64,000 nucleotides of DNA from Betaproteobacteria bacterium (GTDB taxonomy: Bacteria > Pseudomonadota > Gammaproteobacteria > Burkholderiales > CAIKXV01), in contig CANGYF010000016.1 of assembly GCA_947458265.1 (NCBI GenBank), positions 38,013 to 102,012 of the forward strand, in the 5' to 3' direction. Within the stretch, counting starts at the first letter, position 1, and every line of letters begins with the position of its first letter. The notes below the pieces were generated by a model. It was not told the origin of the DNA. It made no database searches and saw only the letters and a list, made by a program, of their open reading frames with translations. The position numbers and the translations under genes are program-made. Positions 42,775 to 52,123 of this stretch are shown here, piece by piece.

Positions 42775-43251
42775 ATGCCAGCCAATCCGTACCTTGCAAG
42801 CCGTGCCTACGCTGCCACCGGACTCGAGACCGCGATCGCGGATGCATCGCCCGAGCAGCTCATCCTGATGCTGCACGACGGCCTCCTCGGCTCCCTGCAC
42901 AAGGCCCGGCTGGCGATGGCCGACGGTCGCATCGCCGAGAAGGGCGAGGCGATCTCCAAGGCCCTGGCCATCCTCACCGAGGGGCTGATGCCCGCGCTCG
43001 ACCTGCAGCGTGGCGGCGACATCGCCGGCAACCTCGCGGCGCTGTACGAGTACATGATCACCCGGCTGACGCTCGGCAACCTGCAGAACGATCCCGCCCA
43101 CCTCGACGAGGTATCGAAGCTGGTGCAGGAGCTCAAGGACGCCTGGCAGCAGCTGTGCGTGCGTCCGGCCGCCCGCGCAGTGCCGCTGGCGGAGATCGAT
43201 CCGGTGCCGCTCGCCGGTACGCGCGCGGGCCTGTCCTTCGGCGCCGCCTGA
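42775..43251 (+). CDS. fliS: flagellin-specific chaperone FliS
   Basis: FliS binds the C-terminus of unfolded flagellin in the cytoplasm and prevents polymerisation before export. The 158-residue protein has the family start NPYLASRAYAATGLETAIAD and the helix SPEQLILMLHDGLLGSLHKA; the C-terminal tail of about 30 residues is longer than usual. ATG 42775 is chosen over ATG 42736 because GGAG stands ten bases upstream and the family begins there. Confidence 0.94.
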   Translation: MPANPYLASRAYAATGLETAIADASPEQLILMLHDGLLGSLHKARLAMADGRIAEKGEAISKALAILTEGLMPALDLQRGGDIAGNLAALYEYMITRLTLGNLQNDPAHLDEVSKLVQELKDAWQQLCVRPAARAVPLAEIDPVPLAGTRAGLSFGAA

Positions 43252-43284
43252 CGCGCCCCGGCTCGGAACGCGAACTACGTGCTC

Positions 43285-43602
43285 ATGTCTGCGCTGCACG
43301 CCTACGAGGCCGCCCTCGAACTGACCGAACGCATGCTCGTGTGCGCGCGCGCAGCTCAGTGGGACCAGCTGGTCGAACTCGAGAAGGAGCGCGGCGTCCT
43401 GATCGAATCGCTGGGCCAGCTGGACGCCGATCCGGCCCGCGACCCGGAGGGACGCGAGGGCAAGCGCAGGATCCTGGAGCGGATGATCGCCTGCGACGAG
43501 GAGATCGCCACCCTCACCCAGGACTGGATGGCGGAGCTTCGGCAGATCCTGAACTCGGTCGATACCAGCAGCAAGCTGCAGCGGACCTACTCGGCGCGTT
43601 GA
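43285..43602 (+). CDS. fliT: flagellar export chaperone FliT-like
   Basis: FliT is a small helical chaperone for the cap protein FliD and, in enterics, an FlhDC antagonist. The 105-residue helical product (LHAYEAALELTERMLVCARA, WDQLVELEKERGVLIESLGQ) sits directly downstream of fliS and fits the family in size and pattern, though sequence conservation is low. ATG 43285 is used; a GTG at 43279 is an equally placed alternative. Confidence 0.85.
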   Translation: MSALHAYEAALELTERMLVCARAAQWDQLVELEKERGVLIESLGQLDADPARDPEGREGKRRILERMIACDEEIATLTQDWMAELRQILNSVDTSSKLQRTYSAR

Positions 43603-43686
43603 ACGGGTGCCGCGGCCGCTGGCCGTTGACGCGGCCGGATCGGGGTAGCAAGATGACTCGTCTGGAACCTTGCAGGACGGCTGGGG

Positions 43687-44172
43687 ATGGACTCGATCAT
43701 CATCACATGGCGCGAGCTGCTGCTGGTACTGGCGGCCGTGCTCGCCGTCTATGTCGCCGAGATGCTCCTGCTGCTGCGGCGTGGCGGCAATGCCGGCTGG
43801 CGATTGTGGCAGCGCGGCGCGCAGGCGCATGCACAGGTGCAGGCGCTGGGCGAGTTGCGCGCGCAGATCGAGGCCCTGCGACTGGAAGCGGCGCAGCTTC
43901 GTGCGCGCCTCGATCGTCTGGAGGTTCCGGGCGCGCCGGCAGCTGTTCCCGACGGCGCGGCCGACCGGTTCGCTGCGTTGCAGTCCCTGCAGGGGACTGC
44001 CTTCCCGGCCGGTGCAGCGGGGGCGCTCGAAGCCGCCGACACACCCTATGGACATGCGATACGGATGGCACGGGCGGGAAAGGCAGTCGCCGAGGTGGTG
44101 AACGACTGCGGCATCTCCCGCGGCGAAGCCGAACTGATCGTCGCGCTGTACCGGTCGCCATCGCCGCACTGA
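43687..44172 (+). CDS. DUF2802 membrane-anchored flagellar-locus protein
   Basis: The 161-residue protein has one N-terminal transmembrane helix (about residues 8-30, WRELLLVLAAVLAVYVAEML), a coiled region (about 48-80, LGELRAQIEALRLEAAQLRA), and a C-terminal helix-turn-helix-like DUF2802 segment (YGHAIRMARAGKAVAEVVND, then CGISRGEAELIVALYR). Function is unknown; the family recurs beside flagellar fliD/fliS/fliK genes in betaproteobacteria and pseudomonads. A role at the export apparatus or in motility signalling is inference only. Confidence 0.85.
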   Translation: MDSIIITWRELLLVLAAVLAVYVAEMLLLLRRGGNAGWRLWQRGAQAHAQVQALGELRAQIEALRLEAAQLRARLDRLEVPGAPAAVPDGAADRFAALQSLQGTAFPAGAAGALEAADTPYGHAIRMARAGKAVAEVVNDCGISRGEAELIVALYRSPSPH

Positions 44173-44266
44173 GCCCCCGGCGCGTCTGCGCCTGGCCTTG
44201 TGCCGTGGCGGTGCGCCCGGCAGCACCCTTCGCCGTCGCAGACGGTGCTGCCTGGAGGGGCTGACG

Positions 44267-45532
44267 ATGGGACCGGTCGACCCACCCATCCGCGTCGGCA
44301 CGGCGATCTCACCGCCGTCTGCGGCCAGTCCGACACTGGCCCTGGATCGGCGCATCTCGCCCGGATCGCTGGCCGTCGGCCAGGAACTGAACGCGCGGCT
44401 GTTGTCCGACCGTGCTGGCGGCCGTTTCCTCGCGCTGATCGACGGGCGGGCGGTGGAGGTCGTGCTGCCGCCGGGCGCCAAGGCCGGGGACACGCTCCGG
44501 CTCACGGTCACTGCAGAGCAGCCCCGGCTGGTGCTCTCCGGACAGGCCGATACGCGCATCGGGACGGGCCCCGGCGCGACTGCTGCAGGGGCCGATGCGG
44601 CTTCGTCCGCCGGCCCGGATGATGCGCAGGCTCAGCCGGCACGGACCGCCACCGAGGTGTCCGTCAGCGCCGGCGGGCGGGCATTGACGCGGCTGGTTGC
44701 CGACATCGCGTCGGCCGCCGCCGGCGCGCGCGCACCGGATCCGGATCCGGACGCCGGCGCGACGCAGGGAAACCGCGGTGTGCCGCTGGTTGCGCTGCCG
44801 GCGGCCGGACGCGGGGAACTGGCCGGCCAGCTGGCGGCTGCACTGGCACGGACCTTCTCCGGAAGCGGGCTGTTCTACGAATCGCACCAGGCGCAATGGG
44901 TCGCCGGCGAGCGCTCCCTCGATTCGCTGCGCCAGGAGCCCCAGGGCAAACTGCCGCCGTTGCCTCCGGCGGCCCCGGCGGCGAGCAGCCTCGCCGGCAC
45001 TCCTGCCGCGCAGTTGCAGGGGAGGGCGACCGAGGCGGACACGATCCGGACTGCTGCGCCGACGACCGCACGGGAAGGGGCTGCCGCGCCGGCCACCTCG
45101 GGCACCGCTGCGCCGGGGGCCGGGGCAGGGGCGGGGGCGCTCGCCGGCGTGGTCGATCCAGCCTCCGCCAGCCTGGTGCAGCAGCAGCTCGCGACGCTCG
45201 ATGCCGGTCGCGCTGGCTGGAGCGGGCTGGTGCTGCCCGGGGTGCCGGGCAGCATCGTGGTGCAGGAGCGCCCCGCGCCGTCCGAGGACGATGCCGAGGG
45301 AACGCCCGAGCCGGCGGCGGACTGGGCCACCACGGTCTCGGTGGTGCTGCCGCGCCTGGGCGCGGTCGACGCCCGGTTGCTGCTGCGCGGCGACCGCCTG
45401 CTGCTGTCGGTTGCTGCCGACGAGGCGTCCGGCGCGGACGAGCTCGCTGCCGCGCGCGAGCAGCTGGTGGCCGCACTGGCCGATGCCGGCCTGAAGGTGG
45501 ACGCCGTCCAGGTGGAGGGGAGGGCGCAGTGA
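44267..45532 (+). CDS. fliK: flagellar hook-length control protein FliK-like
   Basis: The 421-residue protein is very rich in Ala, Gly, Pro and Arg, as for FliK's disordered ruler. An N-terminal beta segment (LALIDGRAVEVVLPPGAKAG) and a C-terminal domain (WATTVSVVLPRLGAVDARLL, then LAAAREQLVAALADAGLKVD) match the compact switch domain that controls substrate specificity through FlhB. ATG 44267 follows TGGAGGGG. Its stop overlaps the next gene by four bases, and that gene encodes an FlhB cytoplasmic-domain homologue, FliK's expected partner. Confidence 0.85.
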   Translation: MGPVDPPIRVGTAISPPSAASPTLALDRRISPGSLAVGQELNARLLSDRAGGRFLALIDGRAVEVVLPPGAKAGDTLRLTVTAEQPRLVLSGQADTRIGTGPGATAAGADAASSAGPDDAQAQPARTATEVSVSAGGRALTRLVADIASAAAGARAPDPDPDAGATQGNRGVPLVALPAAGRGELAGQLAAALARTFSGSGLFYESHQAQWVAGERSLDSLRQEPQGKLPPLPPAAPAASSLAGTPAAQLQGRATEADTIRTAAPTTAREGAAAPATSGTAAPGAGAGAGALAGVVDPASASLVQQQLATLDAGRAGWSGLVLPGVPGSIVVQERPAPSEDDAEGTPEPAADWATTVSVVLPRLGAVDARLLLRGDRLLLSVAADEASGADELAAAREQLVAALADAGLKVDAVQVEGRAQ

Positions 45533-45909
45533 GCGAGAAGCCGCCCGTACGCACTCCGCTGGCGGTGGCGCTGGCCTATCGGACCGGCGACACCGCGCCG
45601 AAGGTGGTCGCGCGCGGCACCGGGGCGATCGCCGAGACGATCATCGAGCGGGCGCGCGAGGCGGGTGTCTACGTGCACGAGTCGACCGAACTGGTCGCGC
45701 TGCTGATGAAGGTCGATCTCGACCAGCGCATCCCGCCGCAGCTCTACGTGGCGGTGGCCGAACTGCTGGCCTGGCTGTACCAGGTCGAGGCCGGCGGCAG
45801 CCCCGGGGCAGGCCCGCCACCTGGCGCAGTCAGTGCACCGCGAGCGCCGCCAGCAGGTCTGCCTCCAGCCGCAGCACCGCCCGTTCGTTCGACAGGACCT
45901 GGCCGCTGA
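45529..45909 (+). CDS. FlhB cytoplasmic-domain-like protein (FlhB-C homologue)
   Basis: The 126-residue product corresponds to the part of FlhB after the NPTH cleavage site: LAVALAYRTGDTAPKVVARG, IAETIIERAREAGVYVHEST and IPPQLYVAVAELLAWLYQVE. It lacks the N-terminal membrane helices and the NPTH motif itself. Such small FlhB2-type proteins adjacent to fliK are known in several proteobacteria and may substitute for the FlhB tail. The GTG start at 45529 overlaps the fliK stop. The last 80 bp are antisense to the 3' end of glnD. Confidence 0.86.
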   Translation: MSEKPPVRTPLAVALAYRTGDTAPKVVARGTGAIAETIIERAREAGVYVHESTELVALLMKVDLDQRIPPQLYVAVAELLAWLYQVEAGGSPGAGPPPGAVSAPRAPPAGLPPAAAPPVRSTGPGR

Positions 45910-48439
45910 TCAGCAGCGTGTCTTCCGCGCGTTCGCCGAGCGTGTTGATCAGCGCGGTATGCACGCTGATGTCGTAGTTCACGAGGACCCTGGCCACGCC
46001 GTAGAGCAGGCCGGGGCGGTCGCCGGCGACGATGGACAGCACATGGTAGGTGCCACGCTCGTCGGGACGGATGCCGACCTCCGGTGCGATCGGGAAGTGC
46101 CGCAACTGCCGGCTCAGCCGCCCGCGGATCGGCGGCGGCAGGGGCTCGCGCGAGGCGAGCGCGGCGGCCAGTTCCTGCTCGATGAAGGCCATCACGTTGC
46201 GGTATTCGCGCCCGGCGTCCTCGGGGTCGAGCACCGTGAAGGAGTCGAGCGCGTAACGGTGGCGGGTGGTGTTGATCTTGGCATCGACGATCGAGAAACC
46301 GATCCGCTCGAAGAAACCGCACATGCGCCCGAAGAGTTCCTTCTGCTCGGGCACGTACACCAGGACCTGCACGCCACCGCCGCCCGGTGCCGGTCGTGCC
46401 CGCACCACCGGCACCTGCGTCTCGACGCGCTGCACCAGCGCGCGCGCATGCCAGGCCACCTCCTGTGGATCGTGGCGCAGGAAGTAGGGCGTCTCCAGCT
46501 TCTCCCACAGCGGCTGCTGCGCATCCGGCGGCAGGCCGTAGAGCGCGAGCTTGGCCATTGCCTCGCGCTGGCGCAGTTGCAGGGTGTGGTCGCTGTCGAT
46601 CGCGCCGCCGTCCAGGAAGCGGCGCGTGGCGAGGAACAGATCCTCCAGCAACTTCGCCTTCCAGCCATTCCAGACCTTCGGGCTGGTGCCGCGGATGTCG
46701 GCGACGGTGAGGATGTAGAGCGCGATCAGGCGGCGTATGTCGCCGACGCGTCGGGCAAAGGCGGCAATCACCTCCGGGTCGGAGATGTCCTGCTTCTGGG
46801 CGACGGCGGACATCGCCAGGTGCGCCTGCACCAGCCAGGTGACCAGCTCGGTATCCTCGCGCGGTATCGAGTGGCTGCGGCAGAAGCGGCGCACGTCGGC
46901 CATGCCCAGTTCCGAGTGGTCACCACCGCGGCCCTTGGCGATGTCGTGGAAGATCGCCGCCACGTACAGGAGCTCCGGCTTGTCGAAGTCTGAGATCAGC
47001 CGGCTGCACAGCGGATACTCGTGCGCGAACTCCGGCACCGCGAAGCGCCGCACGTTGCGCAGCACGCGCAGGATGTGCTCGTCCACGGTGTACACGTGGA
47101 ACAGGTCATGCTGCATCTGGCCGAAGATCCTGCCGAAGGCGGGGATGTAGCGGCGCAGCACGCCGTACAGGTGCATGCGCCGTACTTCACGCACCACGCC
47201 CAGGGGCTCGCGCAGGATCTGCATGAACTGGGCGCGGTTCACCGGATCGGCACGGAAGCCACCGTCGATGCGGGTCCGGCTGCGCCACAGCGCGCGCATG
47301 GTCTCGGCCTCGATGCCCTTCAGTTCCGGATGCCGCTGCAGCGTGATGAACGTCGCCAGGATCGCATGCGGGTCGCGGTCGAACAGGTCGCGCGAGCGCG
47401 CCTCGAGCAGCTCGTTGCGCGCCTGGAACCGTTCGTCGATCGGCACCGGCGGCGAGGACGGTCCGGGCCGCAGGCGTGCCAGCAGGTTCTGCAGCAGGAT
47501 CGTGTTGGTCAGCGTGACCGACTTCGCCGTGCGGTAATAGCGCTGCATCAGCTGTTCGCTCGCGCGCTTGGACGAGGTGTCGGCGAAGCCGTACTGCGAG
47601 GCCAGCCGGGTCTGCAGGTCGAACAGCAGCCGGTCCTCGCGGCGCCCGGCGATCAGGTGCGTGCGGATGCGCAGGTCGTTCAGGAAGCGCTCGTGGCGCG
47701 CGATGAACGTCGCCTCGTCTGCCGTGATCAGTCCGTTGGCGGCCAGCTCGCGCCAGTTGGCACCGGCACGGCTGGCGCGGCCGATCCACAGGATGGTCTG
47801 CAGGTCGCGCAGCCCGCCCGGGCTTTCCTTGATGCTCGGCTCGAGGTTGTGCGCGCTCTCCTGGTAGCGCGTGTGGCGCTGCTGCTGCTCCAGCTGCTTG
47901 GCCTGGCAGAACAGCACCGGGTCCAGTTGCGCGGCCAGCCTTTCGCGAAACAGGCTGGCGCGCTGTCGCGCACCGCACAGCAGCCGTGCCTCGAGCAGGT
48001 TGGTCTGCACGGTCACGTCGCGCGCGGAGATCTCGAGGCACTGTTCGACGGTGCGCACGCTGTGCCCGACCTCCAGGCCGACGTCCCACAGCGTGCCGAT
48101 GAACTCCTCCACCCGGGCTTCGATACCCGCATCGGGGTCCTGGTCCAGCAGCACGAGCAGGTCGACATCCGACCACGGGAACAGTTCGCCACGGCCGTAG
48201 CCACCGACGGCCAGCAGCGCGGCCGACGCCGGCATCTTCACGTGGCGCCATGCATCGCGCAGGAGTCCGTCGGCCACGGCCGCCTGGCCGCGCAGCATGC
48301 GGCGGGCGGGCAGGCCCGCCAGGTAGCGTTCGCGCAACTGTGCCCGCCCTTCGGCGAGACGCTGGCGCAGGCGCACCGTCAGTTCGGCGCGGTCCACGGC
48401 CACGGGTGCTGCGGGCAGGGCAGTTCCGGGATCAGACAT
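45830..48439 (-). CDS. glnD: [protein-PII] uridylyltransferase / uridylyl-removing enzyme
   Basis: GlnD is the glutamine sensor that uridylylates PII under nitrogen limitation and removes UMP when glutamine is plentiful. The 869-residue protein has the nucleotidyltransferase motif VGGYGRGELFPWSDVDLLVL (catalytic Asp 91 and 93), the GlnD helical region (LEPSIKESPGGLRDLQTILW), the HD hydrolase domain (AAIFHDIAKGRGGDHSELG), and two C-terminal ACT domains (VQVLVYVPEQKELFGRMCGF; TYHVLSIVAGDRPGLLYGVA). It is downstream of map on the same strand. Confidence 0.96.
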   Translation of the reverse strand: MSDPGTALPAAPVAVDRAELTVRLRQRLAEGRAQLRERYLAGLPARRMLRGQAAVADGLLRDAWRHVKMPASAALLAVGGYGRGELFPWSDVDLLVLLDQDPDAGIEARVEEFIGTLWDVGLEVGHSVRTVEQCLEISARDVTVQTNLLEARLLCGARQRASLFRERLAAQLDPVLFCQAKQLEQQQRHTRYQESAHNLEPSIKESPGGLRDLQTILWIGRASRAGANWRELAANGLITADEATFIARHERFLNDLRIRTHLIAGRREDRLLFDLQTRLASQYGFADTSSKRASEQLMQRYYRTAKSVTLTNTILLQNLLARLRPGPSSPPVPIDERFQARNELLEARSRDLFDRDPHAILATFITLQRHPELKGIEAETMRALWRSRTRIDGGFRADPVNRAQFMQILREPLGVVREVRRMHLYGVLRRYIPAFGRIFGQMQHDLFHVYTVDEHILRVLRNVRRFAVPEFAHEYPLCSRLISDFDKPELLYVAAIFHDIAKGRGGDHSELGMADVRRFCRSHSIPREDTELVTWLVQAHLAMSAVAQKQDISDPEVIAAFARRVGDIRRLIALYILTVADIRGTSPKVWNGWKAKLLEDLFLATRRFLDGGAIDSDHTLQLRQREAMAKLALYGLPPDAQQPLWEKLETPYFLRHDPQEVAWHARALVQRVETQVPVVRARPAPGGGGVQVLVYVPEQKELFGRMCGFFERIGFSIVDAKINTTRHRYALDSFTVLDPEDAGREYRNVMAFIEQELAAALASREPLPPPIRGRLSRQLRHFPIAPEVGIRPDERGTYHVLSIVAGDRPGLLYGVARVLVNYDISVHTALINTLGERAEDTLLISGQVLSNERAVLRLEADLLAALAVH

Positions 48440-48487
48440 GGGCGAATGCGCTCGAGCGTGGCGCCGGCGCGTGCCAGCGGCGGTCGG

Positions 48488-49300
48488 TCAAGCCGGTGGC
48501 GGGGAGCCGGCCGAGACGGTCAGCACCTCGACGCCGTCGTCGGTGACGAGCACCGTGTGTTCCCACTGTGCCGACAGGCTGTGGTCCTTGGTGACGATGG
48601 TCCAGCCGTCGGCCAGTTGCCGGATGCCGGCCTTGCCGGCGTTGATCATCGGCTCGATGGTGAAGGTCATGCCGGCTTCAAGGCGTACGCCAGTGCCGGG
48701 GCGGCCGTAGTGCAGGACCTGCGGATCTTCATGGAACCGGCGACCGATGCCATGGCCGCAGAACTCGCGTACCACGCTGAACCCGTTGCCCTCGGCGAGC
48801 GTCTGGATCGCGTGCCCGATGTCGCCCAGCGTGGCCCCGGCCCGGACCTGCCGGATGCCGGCCCACATGCACGAGTGGGTGAGTTCGCACAGCCGGCGTG
48901 CCTGGATCGACGGTTCGCCGACATGGAACATGCGACTGGTGTCGCCGTGGAAGCCGTCCTTGATCACGGTGATGTCGATGTTGATGATGTCGCCGGGGCG
49001 CAGCGTCTTGTCGCCCGGGATGCCGTGGCAGACCACGTGGTTGACCGACGTGCAGACCGACTTCGGATACGGCGCATAGCCCGCCGGCGCGTAGTTGAGC
49101 GGTGCCGGGATCGCCTGCTGCACGCCGGTGATGTAGTCGTGACAGAGTCGATCGAGCGCGTCGGTGGTGACGCCGGGCTGCACGTGGGGACCGATGAAAT
49201 CGAGCACCTCGGAGGCGAGACGGCCTGCAATCCGCATCAGGGCGATCTCGTCCGGGGTCTTCAGGTTGATGGCGGACTTGCGAGGAGGTGGCTGCAGCAT
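48488..49300 (-). CDS. map: methionine aminopeptidase, type I
   Basis: Map removes initiator methionine from nascent proteins. The 270-residue type I enzyme has the metal ligands in [20 protein letters not shown] (two Asp), [19 protein letters not shown] (His), [14 protein letters not shown] (Glu) and a final Glu in [14 protein letters not shown]. It is divergent from rpsB, the classical arrangement, and followed by glnD after 48 bp. The start ATG 49300 gives the usual N-terminus ([20 protein letters not shown]). Confidence 0.97.
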   Translation of the reverse strand: MLQPPPRKSAINLKTPDEIALMRIAGRLASEVLDFIGPHVQPGVTTDALDRLCHDYITGVQQAIPAPLNYAPAGYAPYPKSVCTSVNHVVCHGIPGDKTLRPGDIINIDITVIKDGFHGDTSRMFHVGEPSIQARRLCELTHSCMWAGIRQVRAGATLGDIGHAIQTLAEGNGFSVVREFCGHGIGRRFHEDPQVLHYGRPGTGVRLEAGMTFTIEPMINAGKAGIRQLADGWTIVTKDHSLSAQWEHTVLVTDDGVEVLTVSAGSPPPA

Positions 49301-49398
49301 CGGGCGTGTTCCAGAGTTTCGTGGCGGGATTATGAATCATCCCGGACAGCGCCGGCGTCCTGCGCCGGCCGGACCCGCTGGATCGGGTCTGCCGATCG

Positions 49399-49428
49399 TG
49401 GTACCTTTAGGGGTTAGTCGTTGTACCA
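49399..49428. promoter_or_regulatory. Inverted repeat in the map-rpsB divergent region
   Basis: TGGTAC (49399-49404) and GTACCA (49423-49428) form an inverted repeat in the 259-bp gene-free region between map and rpsB. AT-rich bases AATAATGTTCG follow immediately and may include an rpsB -10 element (TAATGT at 49430-49435), though no good -35 is seen. The site may be an operator or part of a structured S2 leader. Confidence 0.3.
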
Positions 49429-49559
49429 ATAATGTTCGTTTTGTTCTCAACCATCTCACACACGCACCGATCACAGGGTGTCTGTCCTTCCGGGATTGCG
49501 GTTCCGGCCGGGCGGAGGCAGTTGCGGCGCGTGGCGGACCAACCCTAAGGAGTTTCTCG

Positions 49560-50309
49560 ATGTCAGTCACCATGCGCACCATGCTGGAAGCCGGGGTCCA
49601 TTTCGGCCACCAGACCCGTTACTGGAACCCCAAGATGGCACCGTACATCTTCGGGCACCGGAACAAGATCCACATCATCAACCTCGAGAAGTCGATCGTC
49701 ATGTACGACGAGGCGATGAAGTTCGTGCGCAAGCTCGCCATGAACAAGGGCAACATCCTGTTCGTCGGCACCAAGCGCCAGGCTCGCGAGATCGTGCGCG
49801 AGGAAGCCACCCGCGCCGGCGCGCCGTTCGTCGATCACCGCTGGCTGGGCGGCATGCTCACGAACTTCAAGACGGTCAAGGGCTCGATCAAGCGCCTGAA
49901 GGACCTCGAGACCATGGTGGCCGAAGGCAATGCCGAGAAGCTCTCCAAGAAGGAAGCCCTGACGTTCCAGCGTGACCTCGAGAAGCTCGAGCGTTCGCTC
50001 GGCGGCATCAAGGACATGACCTCGCTGCCCGACGCGATCTTCATCATCGACGTTGGTTACCACAAGATCGCCGTGCAGGAAGCCAGGGTGCTGGGCATCC
50101 CGGTGATCGCCATCGTCGACAGCAACAACTCGCCGGATGGGGTGCATTACGTGATCCCGGGCAACGACGACTCCAGCCGTGCCGTGCGTCTGTACGCCCG
50201 CGGCGTGGCCGACGCGATCCTCGAAGGGCGCAGCCAGTCCATCCAGGAGATCGTTGGCGACGAGTTCGTCGAGGTCGAGTCGGGCGACGAGGAAGCCGTC
50301 CAGGCCTGA
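49560..50309 (+). CDS. rpsB: 30S ribosomal protein S2
   Basis: S2 binds the 30S subunit between head and body and is needed for S1 recruitment. The 249-residue protein starts [20 protein letters not shown] and carries [18 protein letters not shown] and [20 protein letters not shown], all canonical. ATG 49560 follows TAAGGAG; a much longer in-frame reading from 49164 crosses the intergenic region and was rejected. It leads the rpsB-tsf-pyrH-frr block, and S2 usually represses its own operon. Confidence 0.97.
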   Translation: MSVTMRTMLEAGVHFGHQTRYWNPKMAPYIFGHRNKIHIINLEKSIVMYDEAMKFVRKLAMNKGNILFVGTKRQAREIVREEATRAGAPFVDHRWLGGMLTNFKTVKGSIKRLKDLETMVAEGNAEKLSKKEALTFQRDLEKLERSLGGIKDMTSLPDAIFIIDVGYHKIAVQEARVLGIPVIAIVDSNNSPDGVHYVIPGNDDSSRAVRLYARGVADAILEGRSQSIQEIVGDEFVEVESGDEEAVQA

Positions 50310-50334
50310 CCGCCGGACGGTGCAGCAGGCAGGC

Positions 50335-50353
50335 GCGGGGCTTCGAGCCCCGC
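50335..50353 (+). terminator. First rpsB-tsf intergenic hairpin
   Basis: GCGGGGCT (50335-50342) and AGCCCCGC (50346-50353) form a perfect eight-pair stem with a TCG loop, 26 bp past the rpsB stop. No T-run follows, so it is more likely an attenuator or RNase barrier than a full terminator. Confidence 0.5.
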
Positions 50354-50408
50354 ATATCCGGCGAACGCAGCTTGTGGTGCCGGGTTCAACCGATCGATTC
50401 GACGTACA

Positions 50409-50428
50409 GGCGTGCCCTGCGGCACGCC
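50409..50428 (+). promoter_or_regulatory. Second rpsB-tsf hairpin, at the tsf leader
   Basis: GGCGTGCC (50409-50416) and GGCACGCC (50421-50428) form a perfect eight-pair stem with a CTGC loop. It ends seven bases before the tsf Shine-Dalgarno (AGGAAGGA), where it could modulate tsf translation relative to rpsB. Confidence 0.5.
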
Positions 50429-50450
50429 GCTGAACAGGAAGGATAAGTCC

Positions 50451-51332
50451 ATGGCCGAGATCACTGCTGGCATGGTGAAGGAACTGCGCGAGAAGACCGA
50501 CGCGCCGATGATGGAATGCAAGAAGGCGCTGACCGAAGCGGCCGGCGACATGGCGCGCGCAGAAGAGATCCTGCGCGTTAAGCTGGGCAACAAGGCGACC
50601 AAGGCAGCCGGCCGGATCGCCGCCGAAGGCGTGGTCGGCATCCACGTGTCGGGCGACGGCAAGCTGGCGGCGATCATCGAGATCAACTGCGAGACCGATT
50701 TCGTCGCCAAGAACGACGACTTCCTCAAGTTCGCGCGCGATTGCGCCGCGCTGGTGGCCGAGCAGTCGCCGGCCGACGTCGCTGCCCTGTCGCAACTCGC
50801 GCTCGGCGGCTCGACCGTCGAGGCTACGCGTGCGGAACTGGTCGGCCGCATCGGCGAGAACCTCTCGCTGCGCCGCTTCGTGCGCATCGAGGGGCAGGGG
50901 CGCATTGCCACCTACATCCACGGCGGTTCCAAGATCGGCGTCGTGGTCGACGTGGTCGGTGGCGACGAGGCGCTCGCCAAGGACATCGCGATGCACATCG
51001 CGGCGACCAAGCCGGTATCGCTCAGTCGCGACGAAGTCCCTGCCGAGCTGATCGAGAAAGAGCGCTCGATCGCGGCGCAGAAAGCTGCCGAATCCGGCAA
51101 GCCGGCCGAGATCGTCGAGAAGATGGTCGAAGGCTCGGTCCAGAAGTACCTGAAGGAAGTGACCCTGCTCGGCCAGCCGTTCGTCAAGGACGACAAGCAG
51201 ACCATCGAGCAGCTTCTCAAGTCCAGGAGTGCCTCGGTCAAGCGCTTCGTGCTGTTCCTGGTCGGCGAAGGCATCGAGAAGAAGCAGGTCGATTTCGCAG
51301 CCGAGGTTGCGGCTGCAGCGAAGGGAGTCTGA
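50451..51332 (+). CDS. tsf: translation elongation factor Ts
   Basis: EF-Ts is the guanine-nucleotide exchange factor of EF-Tu. The 293-residue product begins [20 protein letters not shown] and includes [15 protein letters not shown], whose TDFVAKN contacts EF-Tu, and the C-terminal dimerisation region ending [19 protein letters not shown] 50451 follows AGGAAGGA; an in-frame ATG at 50412 lies inside the leader hairpin and was rejected. Two hairpins separate it from rpsB. Confidence 0.97.
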   Translation: MAEITAGMVKELREKTDAPMMECKKALTEAAGDMARAEEILRVKLGNKATKAAGRIAAEGVVGIHVSGDGKLAAIIEINCETDFVAKNDDFLKFARDCAALVAEQSPADVAALSQLALGGSTVEATRAELVGRIGENLSLRRFVRIEGQGRIATYIHGGSKIGVVVDVVGGDEALAKDIAMHIAATKPVSLSRDEVPAELIEKERSIAAQKAAESGKPAEIVEKMVEGSVQKYLKEVTLLGQPFVKDDKQTIEQLLKSRSASVKRFVLFLVGEGIEKKQVDFAAEVAAAAKGV

Positions 51333-51338
51333 TCCCGC

Positions 51339-52106
51339 ATGGCCGACGACCAGCACCAGCCCGATGCAGGAGCCGGGGCCGCCACGGCAGCCCGGGGGCC
51401 TGCGTACCGCAGGATCCTGCTCAAGCTGTCCGGGGAATCCCTGATGGGTCCGGACCAGTTCGGCATCAACCGCCCGACGATCGCACGCATCGTCGAGGAG
51501 GTCGCCGAAGTGGTCCGCCTCGGGGTACAGACCGCGGTGGTCATCGGCGGCGGCAACATATTCCGCGGCGTCGCCCCGGGCGCGGCGGGCATGGATCGCG
51601 CGACGGCCGACTACATGGGCATGCTGGCCACGATCATCAACGCGCTGGCGCTGCAGGATGCGCTGCGCAAGGCGGGCATCGAGACGCGCGTGCAGTCGGC
51701 GCTGACGGTGGAGCAGGTGGCCGAACCCTACATCCGCGGCAAGGCCATGCGCTACCTTGAAGAGGGCCGGGTGGTTATCTTCGCAGCCGGTACCGGCAAC
51801 CCGTTCTTCACCACCGACACGGCAGCGGCGCTGCGCGGCATGGAGATGGGCGTCGACGTCGTGCTGAAGGCGACCAAGGTCGACGGCATCTACACCGAAG
51901 ACCCGCATCTCAACCCGGCCGCGACGCGCTACGACTCGTTGACGTTCGACGAGGCGGTCAACAAGCAGCTCAAGGTGATGGACGCCACGGCGCTGACGCT
52001 GTGTCGCGACCAGAACCTGCCGATACGTGTCTTCAGCATCTTCAAGCCGGGCGCCCTCAGGCGCGTGGTTTCCGGTGACAGCGAAGGCACGCTGGTTCAT
52101 TCCTGA
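51339..52106 (+). CDS. pyrH: uridylate kinase (UMP kinase)
   Basis: PyrH phosphorylates UMP to UDP and is a hexameric bacterial enzyme activated by GTP. The 255-residue product has [30 protein letters not shown], and the UMP/ATP loop region [21 protein letters not shown] short Gln/Ala-rich N-terminal extension precedes the core by about 22 residues; an internal start is possible but the first ATG lies six bases after tsf and is accepted. Follows tsf and precedes frr as usual. Confidence 0.96.
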   Translation: MADDQHQPDAGAGAATAARGPAYRRILLKLSGESLMGPDQFGINRPTIARIVEEVAEVVRLGVQTAVVIGGGNIFRGVAPGAAGMDRATADYMGMLATIINALALQDALRKAGIETRVQSALTVEQVAEPYIRGKAMRYLEEGRVVIFAAGTGNPFFTTDTAAALRGMEMGVDVVLKATKVDGIYTEDPHLNPAATRYDSLTFDEAVNKQLKVMDATALTLCRDQNLPIRVFSIFKPGALRRVVSGDSEGTLVHS

Positions 52107-52123
52107 TCAGTGCGGAGCAGCAG

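Noticed and set aside
40725..42785. A minus-strand frame of about 690 codons opposite fliD
   Set aside because: It is antisense to fliD and compositionally a shadow; no motif or ribosome-binding context.
47021..49417. A plus-strand frame of about 800 codons opposite glnD and map
   Set aside because: Both minus-strand genes have complete catalytic motifs, and the plus frame has none.
49563..52100. A minus-strand frame spanning rpsB, tsf and pyrH
   Set aside because: It runs across three conserved genes and their spacers and shows no family similarity.
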